A stretch of 64,000 nt of DNA, from assembly GCA_038127535.1 (NCBI GenBank), contig JAYPHU010000004.1, forward strand, positions 62,001-126,000, written 5' to 3'. This DNA comes from JAYPHU01 sp038127535 (GTDB lineage: Bacteria > Pseudomonadota > Alphaproteobacteria > Rhodospirillales > UBA2165). Made by a program: the position numbers and the translations under genes. Of the stretch, positions 1-8,178 are shown one piece after another; position 1 is the stretch's first letter; each line of letters starts with the position of its first letter. The notes under the pieces were generated by a model. It was not told the DNA's origin, did no database searches, and saw nothing but the letters and a program-made list of their open reading frames with translations.

Positions 1-11
1 GGTTTAATTTC

Positions 12-1541
12 GTGAACCTTGCCGCACTCTTGGAGAAAGCCGCCCGCACCTGGGGCGACCGCCCTGCCCTGGCGCTGGGCGGCAGCATGGTCTTCGACTA
101 TGCGGGGACTGCGGCGCGGGTGGGACGGTTGGCCGGCGGCTTGCGGGACAGCCTCGGCCTGGCGCCCGGCGACCGGGTGGCCATCGCCATGAAGAACTGC
201 CCGGCCTATAGCGACGTGTTGTTCGCCGCCTGGCACGTGGGCTGCACCGCGGTCCCCATGAACGCCAAGCTGCACGAAAACGAGTTCGCCTACATGATGG
301 AACATTCGGGCGCGAAAGTCTGCTTTGTCACCAGCGACCTGGCGGAGACCATTCACGCGGCGGCGGAAAAAGCCGGTACTGGCGTGCGCATCATCGACGC
401 CGCCAGCAAAGACTATCAGGCGCTCTCCTCCTCGGACGGCATTTCTTTGCAAGACGTTTCCCCCGACGACGTGGCCTGGCTGTTTTACACCAGCGGCACC
501 ACCGGCCGGCCCAAGGGCGCCATGCTGACCCACCGCAACCTCCTCATGATGACCGTCGGCTACTACGGCGACGTAGATTTGGTAGGCCCTGGCGAGACGT
601 TCCTGCATGCCGCGCCCATGTCCCATGGCTCCGGGCTTTACATCCTGCCCTATGTGGCCAAGGGTGCATGCCAGTTGATCCCGGAAAGCGGCGGGTTTGA
701 TCCGGCGGAGGTGTTGGAGCTGTTCCGCGCCTATCCGGATGTGGGCTGCTTCTTCGCCCCGACCATGGTCACTAGACTGATCAACGCGCCGCAGATCGGC
801 GACTACCGCCCGGCAGACCTCAAGACCATCGTCTATGGCGGCGGGCCCATGTATGCGGAAGACTGCCTGAAAGCCCTCGACATCCTGGGGCCCAAGCTGG
901 TGCAGATTTACGGCCAGGGTGAATCGCCCATGACCATCACCGCGCTCAGCCGGGACGCCCATTCGAACACCGCTCATCCCCGCTATCTGGAACGCCTGGC
1001 CTCCGTCGGCACGGCGCGAACGGATTTGGAAGTGCGGATCACGGACGAGGACGATAACCCGCTCCCCGCCGGGGAGATCGGCGAGGTCTGCGTCCGGGGC
1101 GACGTGGTCATGCGCGGCTATTGGGACAACCCGGACGCCAGCACCGAAAGCCTCAAGGGCGGCTGGCTGCACACCGGCGATATGGGCGTGCTCGACGCGG
1201 ACGGGTTCCTGACCCTGAAAGACCGATCCAAGGACGTGATCATCTCCGGCGGCTCCAACATCTATCCGCGCGAGGTGGAAGAGGTCCTGTTGCGCCACCC
1301 GGATGTGCTGGAAGTTTCCGTCGTCGGCGAACCTCATGCCGATTGGGGGGAGGCCGTGATCGCGTTCGTCGTGCCCCGGCCCGGCGGTGATCCGGCGGAG
1401 GCCGAGCTGGATCAGCTTTGCCTCGACAATATCGCCCGGTTCAAACGGCCCAAGGCCTACCACCTGATCGACGCTCTGCCGAAGAACAATTACGGCAAGG
1501 TGCTGAAGACCGAACTTCGGGCGAGGCTGGCGGAGAAGTAG
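12..1541 (+). CDS. AMP-dependent acyl-CoA synthetase/ligase
   Basis: A 509-residue ANL-superfamily adenylating enzyme that activates a carboxylic acid as acyl-AMP and transfers it to CoA. The sequence shows the phosphate-binding motif YTSGTTGRPKG at about residues 159-169, an adenine-site YGQGES near 300, the hinge region GWLHTGDMG, and the C-terminal catalytic lysine in YGKVLK (about K496), so both domains are complete. The start is GTG at 12, only 11 bases from the window edge, so a longer upstream start cannot be excluded. The substrate cannot be read from sequence; the family includes medium-chain, aromatic and malonyl-CoA ligases. It ends with TAG, which shows amber is a normal stop in this genome. 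Confidence 0.9.
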   Translation: MNLAALLEKAARTWGDRPALALGGSMVFDYAGTAARVGRLAGGLRDSLGLAPGDRVAIAMKNCPAYSDVLFAAWHVGCTAVPMNAKLHENEFAYMMEHSGAKVCFVTSDLAETIHAAAEKAGTGVRIIDAASKDYQALSSSDGISLQDVSPDDVAWLFYTSGTTGRPKGAMLTHRNLLMMTVGYYGDVDLVGPGETFLHAAPMSHGSGLYILPYVAKGACQLIPESGGFDPAEVLELFRAYPDVGCFFAPTMVTRLINAPQIGDYRPADLKTIVYGGGPMYAEDCLKALDILGPKLVQIYGQGESPMTITALSRDAHSNTAHPRYLERLASVGTARTDLEVRITDEDDNPLPAGEIGEVCVRGDVVMRGYWDNPDASTESLKGGWLHTGDMGVLDADGFLTLKDRSKDVIISGGSNIYPREVEEVLLRHPDVLEVSVVGEPHADWGEAVIAFVVPRPGGDPAEAELDQLCLDNIARFKRPKAYHLIDALPKNNYGKVLKTELRARLAEK

Positions 1542-1638
1542 GCTGCAAATATCGCCAATTTTCTTCGGGCCGACTCACCAAATGTTAACGAGTCTCCTCT
1601 AGGGTGTGATTATCCCCTTCACCCAGGAGATACGCGAT

Positions 1639-1788
1639 ATGTTTCTAGATTACCGATGGGATTCTGCGTCCAAAATGTGGATTGTCGTGGATACCCGGAC
1701 CAACCAGCTTGTTTCCTCACACTGGACGGCCAACGAGGCCATCGATTTGATTATGCGTCTGGAGGTCGAGAAAGACCAAGCGGCATAA
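1639..1788 (+). CDS. Small protein of unknown function (49 aa)
   Basis: A 49-residue ORF starting at ATG 1639 behind a well-placed AGGAGA (1625-1630). The GTG start at 1606 would bury that ribosome-binding site and is less likely. The product is soluble, with alternating aromatic and charged residues (YRWDSASKMWIVVDTR) that suggest a short beta hairpin followed by a helix rich in acidic and hydrophobic residues. I recognise no family. It stands alone, followed by a perfect hairpin terminator at 1821, so it is probably a monocistronic expressed gene. Confidence 0.65.
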   Translation: MFLDYRWDSASKMWIVVDTRTNQLVSSHWTANEAIDLIMRLEVEKDQAA

Positions 1789-1820
1789 AACGGCGCTCCT
1801 CCGTTACGCCCGGACGCACA

Positions 1821-1860
1821 ACCGGCCTCACCGGCTCCCCCTCGGTGAGGCCGGTTTTCT
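1821..1860 (+). terminator. Rho-independent terminator
   Basis: A perfect 13-bp stem (1821-1833 pairing with 1843-1855), a 9-nt loop and a following TTTTCT. It lies 32 bases after the small gene's stop. The convergent HisD-like gene ends at 1885, so the hairpin may act in both directions. Confidence 0.9.
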
Positions 1861-1884
1861 ATTGGGGGGATGGGTATCTACCCC

Positions 1885-3171
1885 CTACCCCTCATTAATC
1901 CCGGCGTAGCGGCGGAGGCGGATGTCGGCCTGTTCCTTGTGGCCAGCGAAGCCTTCCAGGGCGCAGAGGCGCGAGCAGTATTTGCCGATCTCCACCGAGG
2001 CTTCCTCGCTCACCTTTTGATAGGTGTGGGTCTTGATGAACTTGCCGACCCAGAGCCCGCCCGTGTAGCGCCCGGCGGTCTTGGTGGGCAGCGTGTGGTT
2101 GGTGCCGATCACCTTGTCGCCGTAGGAAACGTTGGTCTCCGGGCCCAGGAACAGCGCGCCGTAATTGGTCATGTTTGTGAGGAAGTAATCCGGGTCCTTG
2201 GTCATGACCTGCACGTGTTCGGAGGCGATCTCGTCGGCCACCTGCACCATCTCTTCATAAGAATCGCAAACGATCACCTGGCCATAGGTCTTCCACGCCT
2301 CCCCGGCGACTTCCGCCGTCGGCAGGATGGTCAACTGGCGCTCCACCTCTTTCATGGTTTCTTCCGCCAGGGCCTCGGAATTGGTCAGCAGCACCGCCGG
2401 GCTGGTCGGCCCGTGTTCCGCCTGACCCAATAGGTCAGCAGCGCACAATTCACCGTCCACGGTCTCGTCAGCGATGATGAGGGTCTCGGTCGGGCCGGCC
2501 AGCAGATCGATGCCTACCCGGCCGAACAATTGGCGCTTTGCTTCCGCCACATAAGCGTTGCCCGGTCCGACTAGCATGTCGACCGGTGCAATCTCGTCCG
2601 TCCCCAACGCCATGGCGCCCATGGCCTGAACGCCGCCCAAGCAATAAATCTCGTCCGCGCCGGCCAGGTCCTGGGCGACGATGATCGCCGGGCTCGGCTT
2701 GCCCTCGTAAGGCGGTGCGCAGGCGATGATCCGTTTGACGCCGGCCACTTTGGCGGTGACCACGCTCATATGGGCGGAAGCGACCATCGGGTACTTGCCG
2801 CCGGGCACATAGCAGCCGACGGAGTTCACCGGGATGTTTTTGTGGCCGAGGATCACGCCGGGATAGGTTTCCTCCTCCACATCCAACAGGGCGGCCTTTT
2901 GGATTTCCGCGAAGTTGCGGATTTGCGCCTGGGCGAACTTGATGTCCTCGATATTTTGTTCGGTGATCTGATCATAGCAGGCGTCGATCTCTTCCCGGCT
3001 TAGGTGGAATTTTTCCGGCGCCCAGCCGTCGAACTTCTCGGAATAATCCCGGAGCGCCGCATCGCCGCGCGCCTTGATGTCGTCGAGAATGCCCTCCACG
3101 GTCTGGCGCACCTGCGCCTCCGCCGTGTCTTTTTCCGTCTGAGAAACGCCTTCCTTGAGCCACCGCGCCAT
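1885..3171 (-). CDS. Histidinol-dehydrogenase-family dehydrogenase (HpsN-like)
   Basis: A 428-residue NAD-dependent zinc alcohol dehydrogenase of the HisD family. HisD-type metal and catalytic residues are present: Q and H in GQAEHG, the E-H pair in SEHVQVM, D in SYGDKVIGTNH, and E...H in LEGFAGHKEQ near the C-terminus. ATG at 3171 is preceded by GGAGGA, so I prefer it to the GTG at 3183. No other his gene is nearby and the sequence resembles HpsN, the (R)-2,3-dihydroxypropane-1-sulfonate dehydrogenase, particularly in the YTGGLxVxKFxK segment. An oxidation of a small polyol or sulfonate is therefore more likely than histidine synthesis. It is divergent from an SDR, echoing the HpsN/HpsO/HpsP pairing, but the substrate is inference. 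Confidence 0.8.
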   Translation of the reverse strand: MARWLKEGVSQTEKDTAEAQVRQTVEGILDDIKARGDAALRDYSEKFDGWAPEKFHLSREEIDACYDQITEQNIEDIKFAQAQIRNFAEIQKAALLDVEEETYPGVILGHKNIPVNSVGCYVPGGKYPMVASAHMSVVTAKVAGVKRIIACAPPYEGKPSPAIIVAQDLAGADEIYCLGGVQAMGAMALGTDEIAPVDMLVGPGNAYVAEAKRQLFGRVGIDLLAGPTETLIIADETVDGELCAADLLGQAEHGPTSPAVLLTNSEALAEETMKEVERQLTILPTAEVAGEAWKTYGQVIVCDSYEEMVQVADEIASEHVQVMTKDPDYFLTNMTNYGALFLGPETNVSYGDKVIGTNHTLPTKTAGRYTGGLWVGKFIKTHTYQKVSEEASVEIGKYCSRLCALEGFAGHKEQADIRLRRYAGINEG

Positions 3172-3332
3172 GATCTCCTCCACTCTTCGAAACGTGTGTG
3201 TCTGTTCGGTGATGAATACGGTTTCGCCTCGGATTCTTCAAGCCGCTAACGGGTATTTGATCCGGCGGTGTGGCGTTTACACCGACCGAAACACTTGCTA
3301 CGGAGAAAACAGATATTGCGGGGAGGCGGCAG

Positions 3333-4097
3333 ATGACCGATCAGATCGACACCAAGAAAATTACCGCGGCGGTGGACTTTTCCGGCCGGGTGGCGCTGGT
3401 GACCGGCGCGGGCAAAGGCCTGGGCCGCGCCACAGCCCTGGCGCTGGCCGAAGCCGGCGCGCAGGTGATCGGCGTGTCCCGGACCGAGGATGATCTGAAG
3501 GAGCTCCAATCCCACTTTACGGAGAGGATCGAGTATTGGGTCGAAGACGTGCTGGCAGAGGACCTTTACCCCCGGATCGAGGCTCTGCCCAGGCTCGATA
3601 TCTTCGCCGCCTGCGCCGGGGCTAACCGACCGCTGCCCATCATCGAACTGACCACCGAAGACATCAACTGGCTGATCGCACTGAACGTCACCGCCGTGTT
3701 TCGGGGCGCTCAAAGCGCGGCGCGGGCCATGCTGAAAAACAAGTCTGGCGCGATCGTCATCATGTCATCCCAGATGGGCCATATCGGCGCGCCTAACCGG
3801 ACGCTCTATTGCACCACCAAGCATGGGGTGGAGGGGCTGACCAAGTCGCTGGCGGTGGAGCTGGCCCCCGACGGCATCCGGGTCAACTCGGTCGCGCCGA
3901 CATTTATCGACACGCCCATGACCCGGCCCATGTTCGAAAACAAGCAGTTCAAGGAGACGGTGTTGCACAACATAGCGCTTGGGCGCCTGGGCACGCTGGA
4001 AGACGTAGCGGCGGCGGTCGTATTCCTCGCCTCTGACAACGCAGCGATGATCACCGGGGATAGTCTGAAAGTGGATGGCGGCTGGACCGCCTGGTAG
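3333..4097 (+). CDS. SDR family NAD(P)-dependent oxidoreductase
   Basis: A 254-residue classical short-chain dehydrogenase with the Rossmann motif TGAGKGLG, an NNAG-position variant (CAGAN), serine in IVIMSSQMG and the catalytic YCTTK. ATG 3333 is chosen because GGGGAGG lies just upstream (3320-3326); the upstream in-frame start at 3270 lacks a site. It is transcribed divergently from the HisD/HpsN-like dehydrogenase across a gap of about 160 bases, so the two probably share a regulatory region and act on related alcohols. The substrate is unknown. Confidence 0.88.
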   Translation: MTDQIDTKKITAAVDFSGRVALVTGAGKGLGRATALALAEAGAQVIGVSRTEDDLKELQSHFTERIEYWVEDVLAEDLYPRIEALPRLDIFAACAGANRPLPIIELTTEDINWLIALNVTAVFRGAQSAARAMLKNKSGAIVIMSSQMGHIGAPNRTLYCTTKHGVEGLTKSLAVELAPDGIRVNSVAPTFIDTPMTRPMFENKQFKETVLHNIALGRLGTLEDVAAAVVFLASDNAAMITGDSLKVDGGWTAW

Positions 4098-4651
4098 GTC
4101 TCGTCAACTTAGGCCAAAACTAGACCGCAAGGGGTTCCATGATCTTCGCGAGTTCCAATGACGAATCGCTTAATTTGTTGAGCTTAATCTTGCCGAGATT
4201 TCGATCCAGTTTGACCAAGCTGGAACGGAGATACGCAATTTCGTCGCCCAGAAGATCAATATTTTCCCGGAAAGTCTCGATGGACTCTCTCTGGTTGGCC
4301 AGGGCCACTTACATTTTTCGAACGGAGCGCCGAAAGCGGCGGAATTGATATTTCTTTTTTGTGCTCTTGCGGCAGTTCGAGAACCGTCATGGGCAATCTC
4401 GCTTATTACATTTTGTTACATTGGGACATATTTTATGACGTTCAGCCTGGTGAGGCTCCGGAACCTGGGCAACGAAAAACTATAAAAATTTTGTGATTTT
4501 TCTCGATTTTCCTCAGACTCATCAACGAGCCGCGAAGTTTCAGGCGAGCCAATGAAACCTGAGATAGACATAGTGGGAGTTTCCCCCATATTTGAGACTT
4601 TGTGATTTGGGCTAAACTCGAATCACACTCTTGCATTTTCGGGACAAATCG
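4098..4651. other. AT-rich intergenic stretch with gene remnants
   Basis: About 550 bases clearly more AT-rich than the flanks, between the SDR and a frameshifted membrane-protein gene. It contains the short coiled-coil ORF on the minus strand (4120-4308). Repeated TTACATT-like words occur around 4403-4425. I see no RNA gene, terminator or convincing promoter in the remainder (4391-4651). The low GC and broken ORFs suggest old, degraded or transferred DNA. Confidence 0.5.
4120..4308 (-). CDS. Short coiled-coil-like ORF, possibly a gene remnant
   Basis: A 62-codon ORF whose product is strongly helical with heptad-like spacing (IDLLGDEIAYLRSSLVKLD). It begins at GTG directly after an in-frame TAA and has no ribosome-binding site. 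A different frame just upstream (ATG at 4390) encodes about 27 plausible residues beginning MTVLELPQEHKK before running into this segment. The two parts could be one small gene split by a frameshift. I recognise no family. Confidence 0.35.
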   Translation of the reverse strand: MALANQRESIETFRENIDLLGDEIAYLRSSLVKLDRNLGKIKLNKLSDSSLELAKIMEPLAV

Positions 4652-5115
4652 ATGAGTGACACGGACCCTGAAGCGGAAATCATTCCATCTCCCTTGGGTG
4701 AGCAAACCCAACAGGAATTGGGCCAAATCTATCACGATTCCACCCGCACCTCACTATTCACCAAAGGCATTCAGTGGCGGACGGTAGGCTCGACCCTGAT
4801 CCTCTTCGTTGTGGTGATTGCGCTGGCTAAATTCGTCTCCCAAGCGGGAGACTTCATCCGCATCCTCAAAGTCGCGATCATCCTGGCGACTATGGGCGCG
4901 ATATTCATGCTGGTGATCTTACAGTTTTGGCAGCATGCCGAGGGTCAGAAAATTCGCGCGGTGGAAAAAATTATTCCAGCCTGTTCCGGGAAATTCGCAA
5001 GAAGAAGTCCGGGCTGGAGGCCAACGTCCATAGCTATATTCTGGTGACATTTATGATTTTGGTACTCCTGGCCGGCGCCTTTGTCACCCTCAGCGCCATC
5101 GACAAGAACAGCTAG
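4652..5115 (+). pseudogene. Small three-TM membrane protein gene, frameshifted at an A6 run
   Basis: The reading frame from ATG 4652 encodes a polar N-terminus and two membrane helices (about 4785-4845 and 4868-4925), ending in AVEK at 4961-4969. It then leaves a plausible protein frame. From the same point the -1 frame continues as NYSSLFREIRKKK followed by a third membrane helix (YILVTFMILVLLAG) and stops at 5115. The switch falls in a run of six A at 4965-4970; seven A would restore one protein of about 154 residues. This may be a true mutation, an assembly error in the homopolymer, or transcript slippage. The family is not recognised. Confidence 0.65.
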
Positions 5116-5119
5116 GCGC

Positions 5120-6475
5120 TCACATGGTCAGATGGCGGGCGGTGATCACCACGATCCCGACCACGGTCACCCCAACAAGGAACAGCGGTGGCGACCAGCG
5201 CCAGCCGATGACATGACTGGGCACGCCTGTGACCCGGGCCATAAACAGCGTGGTGCCGGAAAACGGTGAGATCATGGTGCACATGCCCCAGCAGCCGAGG
5301 TACGTCAGCCCGACAATCCAATCTGTTAATCCTAAGGCTTCCGGCGGGAAGATGGCGCTCAGCGAAATCACCAGAATGACCGGATGCAGACCTGCCAGAC
5401 TGGTCACCGTAAATGTGATGATCAGCAGGATCAGCTTGGCGTCCGCCCACGGCACCAGGGCATTCAACCCCGCGCTCAAATCCGCCGAGGGCAAAATGTG
5501 GGAAACGCCGACCCCGAACATGGTGGCCGCGCCGAACATCATGGTCTCGTTGCGTAGGCGGGGCAGGCCGGTGACCACGCCCTTCGCCAGACCGGTCAGA
5601 CTAATCCCTTCCAGCGTCAATCGGTCCGATTGCATTTTGTACCAGAGAAGCGCGAACGGCGGTGCGACAATACCCAGCGTGATCGGGATGGAAACCAGCA
5701 GTATTTCCGCCGGCGTCACCACCAGGAAAATCAGCGCCAGCAGAATCACCGAGGCCAGTAATGTGGCGCGGCCGTCAAACGCCGGCGGGCCGTCCGCCAC
5801 CCGGCGGCTGCCCCGGCGTAGGAACAGCCGGTCGAATATCCAGGCGGCAAGAATCACCAGTACCGCCATCAAGAAGCCCGTCGGCGCCAGCTCGCCCCAG
5901 CTGAGGCTGGGCAGCGCCACCAGCACAACGACCATGCCGATATAGAAGGGTGACCAGCAGGACGCACTGGTGAAGCCCTGCATCAACGCCACCGACAGCC
6001 GGCGTTTCTGTACCGGGTCTTCCTGTTTTTCCAGCACGGTGGTCAATAGGCTCAGCCCGGCCAGATTGAGAACCGTCCCCAGAAAATGCGCGCCGAACGC
6101 CAGATAAAGGAAGCGCTTGCCCGGCGTCTGCTCAACAATATAGGTGCGGACCGACTGCAGGGACGGACTCCGCTCCACCGGGTATTTCAGCCAGGAAATG
6201 GCGAAGAATAGCAGAAGGAAGAGACTGGCCCGGGCGGTGCCGTCGACAATGATGGCCCGCCATTCCCCGGAAACAGCGGCGCTGATTAGCGCGATGCCGA
6301 TCATCACCAGCCCGGCAATCTTTTGCCCCCGCGGCAAGTCCACGAACTGCAAAATCAAAAACAGGATGATCAAGCCCGAAAGCACCGGTCGCAGCTCCGG
6401 TCCATAGACGAACGCGCTAATGACGGTCAAAACCGAAATCGCTATGTAAATCCAGGCGGAAACCGGATTACGCAT
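5120..6475 (-). CDS. Polytopic membrane protein, putative ion-transporter-superfamily permease
   Basis: A 451-residue, very hydrophobic protein with about 11-12 predicted membrane segments and only short loops. There is a central basic loop (FDRLFLRRGSRR), and conserved-looking polar/glycine elements in the second half (LAGLHPVILV and SPFSGTTLFMAR) resemble the re-entrant loops of IT-superfamily transporters. I cannot assign a named family or substrate. Its stop lies 4 bases from the end of the convergent frameshifted gene. The ATG at 6475 is the only good start. Confidence 0.7.
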   Translation of the reverse strand: MRNPVSAWIYIAISVLTVISAFVYGPELRPVLSGLIILFLILQFVDLPRGQKIAGLVMIGIALISAAVSGEWRAIIVDGTARASLFLLLFFAISWLKYPVERSPSLQSVRTYIVEQTPGKRFLYLAFGAHFLGTVLNLAGLSLLTTVLEKQEDPVQKRRLSVALMQGFTSASCWSPFYIGMVVVLVALPSLSWGELAPTGFLMAVLVILAAWIFDRLFLRRGSRRVADGPPAFDGRATLLASVILLALIFLVVTPAEILLVSIPITLGIVAPPFALLWYKMQSDRLTLEGISLTGLAKGVVTGLPRLRNETMMFGAATMFGVGVSHILPSADLSAGLNALVPWADAKLILLIITFTVTSLAGLHPVILVISLSAIFPPEALGLTDWIVGLTYLGCWGMCTMISPFSGTTLFMARVTGVPSHVIGWRWSPPLFLVGVTVVGIVVITARHLTM

Positions 6476-6616
6476 ATCTGCCGCGTCTTAGGGTTATGGA
6501 AATAGCTGTCTCGGGACGGATCATTTTGATGGGGCCGGGATTGCAGAGGCGGGCATTGTCATGTTTGATCTCGGGAAGATCAAACCAATTGACCCTAGCA
6601 CACGGGAGCCACCGCC

Positions 6617-7336
6617 ATGATTGATCCGCGCACGGAATTCGACCAGCTCGTCGCCGCCAACCGCATTCTCGCCCGGGAGGATGTCGTCGACTCCTTTGGC
6701 CATGTGAGCCTGCGTCATCCGGATGATCCGCACCACTACGTAATGTCCCGGTCCCGCGCGCCGGAGCTGGTGGCATTCGATGACTTCATGGAGTTCGAAC
6801 TGGACGGCGAGGTTGTCAACGACGATGGCCGCATGCCCTATGGCGAACGCATGATCCACGGGGCGATCTTTGAAGCCCGGCCGGAAATCAACGCAGTTAT
6901 CCACAACCATGCGCTGGAAGTGCTGCCCTTTACCATCACCGAGAACACGCTCAAGCCGGTGGTGCACACGGGCTCGGTCATCGGAGAAAATATTCCGCTC
7001 TGGGATATCCGGGATAAATTCGGCGAGAACACGGACATGCTGGTCCGCACCATGGAGCAGGGCCGCGATCTCTGTTCCACCATGGACGGCAATCAGTGTG
7101 CGCTGATGCGGGGCCACGGCGCCGTGGTCGCCGGGCGGACCTTGAAAGAGGCGGTGATCACCGCGATCTATCTGCAGATCAACGCCAAGGTCCAAACAAT
7201 CGCCATGGGTATGGGAACGCCGCAGCCGCTCTCCAAAGGAGAGATCGACGGCTGCGCTGCAGTGCAGTTTTCCCCCTTGGGCGCCGATCGCATGTGGGAG
7301 CATTTCTGCATCCGCGCCGGCGTGGAACCCTGCTAA
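6617..7336 (+). CDS. Class II aldolase/adducin family protein
   Basis: A 239-residue member of the AraD/FucA/adducin fold. The zinc-binding pattern is visible as H in MIHGAIF, the HNH of VIHNHALE, and H in RGHGAVVAG. FGHVSLRHP near residue 37 is also typical. The family cleaves phosphorylated or CoA-linked aldols, or decarboxylates. Here the product is closely related to a second copy at 53216-53923, the lead gene of the aromatic operon. ATG at 6617 follows GGGAGCC. It stands alone between two divergent or convergent genes, so its partner pathway is unclear. Confidence 0.85.
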   Translation: MIDPRTEFDQLVAANRILAREDVVDSFGHVSLRHPDDPHHYVMSRSRAPELVAFDDFMEFELDGEVVNDDGRMPYGERMIHGAIFEARPEINAVIHNHALEVLPFTITENTLKPVVHTGSVIGENIPLWDIRDKFGENTDMLVRTMEQGRDLCSTMDGNQCALMRGHGAVVAGRTLKEAVITAIYLQINAKVQTIAMGMGTPQPLSKGEIDGCAAVQFSPLGADRMWEHFCIRAGVEPC

Positions 7337-7346
7337 GGCTCGGGCG

Positions 7347-8084
7347 TTAGCCCCTTAGGCGGGACCGCAAACCCTCATCAGCCGCGTAATATGCCTCTTC
7401 CGGTGATTGGCCCGCTCTGATCGCGGCGAGGCCCCAGGCCACGTCCGCATGATACCCCTCTCCGTCCCGGCTAACAGACGCGCCGGCCAAAGCGGCCGAG
7501 AGAATCTTCGCCGTCTCTTCGATTTCGTCCGGCCCGGCCACATTATAGAGCACCCCGAAGGTCGCCGCGCCCAGATAGCCGATAGGACCGGCATCAGCTA
7601 CCTCCGCCACCAGCTTTTCGGCAACGGCGATCAATAACCCGTCATGCACGGCAATCCCATGCGTGATGCGAAGGCTTTCCATATCCCGAAGCCCCAATAG
7701 AAGCAGCGTGCTGGGATCGCCCGTCTGCTCCACATGATTGGCCGCTTGGCGAAGGGATCGGAAGAACGCGCGGCGGCTCGCCACCGGTAAAAACGAATCC
7801 TGGTCCGCCGCCTCCAGCAAATGCCCTTCCCGCTGCCGCGCCACATTCAGGTCCCAACGCAACGCATCCATCTCGTGGAACAGCAGGGTCATGGCTTCCT
7901 CGACCTTGCGCGTGAACTCGGCCCTCGGTACGCCCATCACAAACGTGGCGTCCTTGATCTGCTCTTCGGTTCTCGGCTTAGGCTTCGCCCGCTCCCGTCC
8001 GGAATGGGCGTAGCCCCCCTGTTGATCGGCAGCACGCCGGTCTGTGATACTGCGATATCGTTGTACGCCGCCGACTTCGGCCAT
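7347..8084 (-). CDS. Degenerate GGDEF-domain protein
   Basis: A 245-residue protein. Residues 1-60 are polar and basic, residues 60-95 form a probable helix, and the rest matches a diguanylate cyclase fold: D..LPVASRRAFFRSL corresponds to the usual D.LTGLPNRRAF, and a hydrophobic strand (TLLLLGLRDMESL) follows. The active-site loop that should read RxGGDEF is instead GYLGAATFGVLY, so it lacks the catalytic acidic residues and cannot be an active cyclase. It may bind c-di-GMP, GTP or a partner. There is no membrane segment. The gene converges on the class II aldolase with a 10-base gap. Confidence 0.72.
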   Translation of the reverse strand: MAEVGGVQRYRSITDRRAADQQGGYAHSGRERAKPKPRTEEQIKDATFVMGVPRAEFTRKVEEAMTLLFHEMDALRWDLNVARQREGHLLEAADQDSFLPVASRRAFFRSLRQAANHVEQTGDPSTLLLLGLRDMESLRITHGIAVHDGLLIAVAEKLVAEVADAGPIGYLGAATFGVLYNVAGPDEIEETAKILSAALAGASVSRDGEGYHADVAWGLAAIRAGQSPEEAYYAADEGLRSRLRG

Positions 8085-8178
8085 AGGGGATCGTCCGTTG
8101 TTCGGGGTTCGTTAGGCTAGCATGGATAGTCTAGCACCGCCAAATGGCGCATAGGAGTCGGATAAAGCCCTGACCTGA

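Noticed and set aside
1885..3171. Annotation as histidine-biosynthetic hisD
   Set aside because: No his genes nearby and closer resemblance to HpsN-type dehydrogenases; kept at family level.
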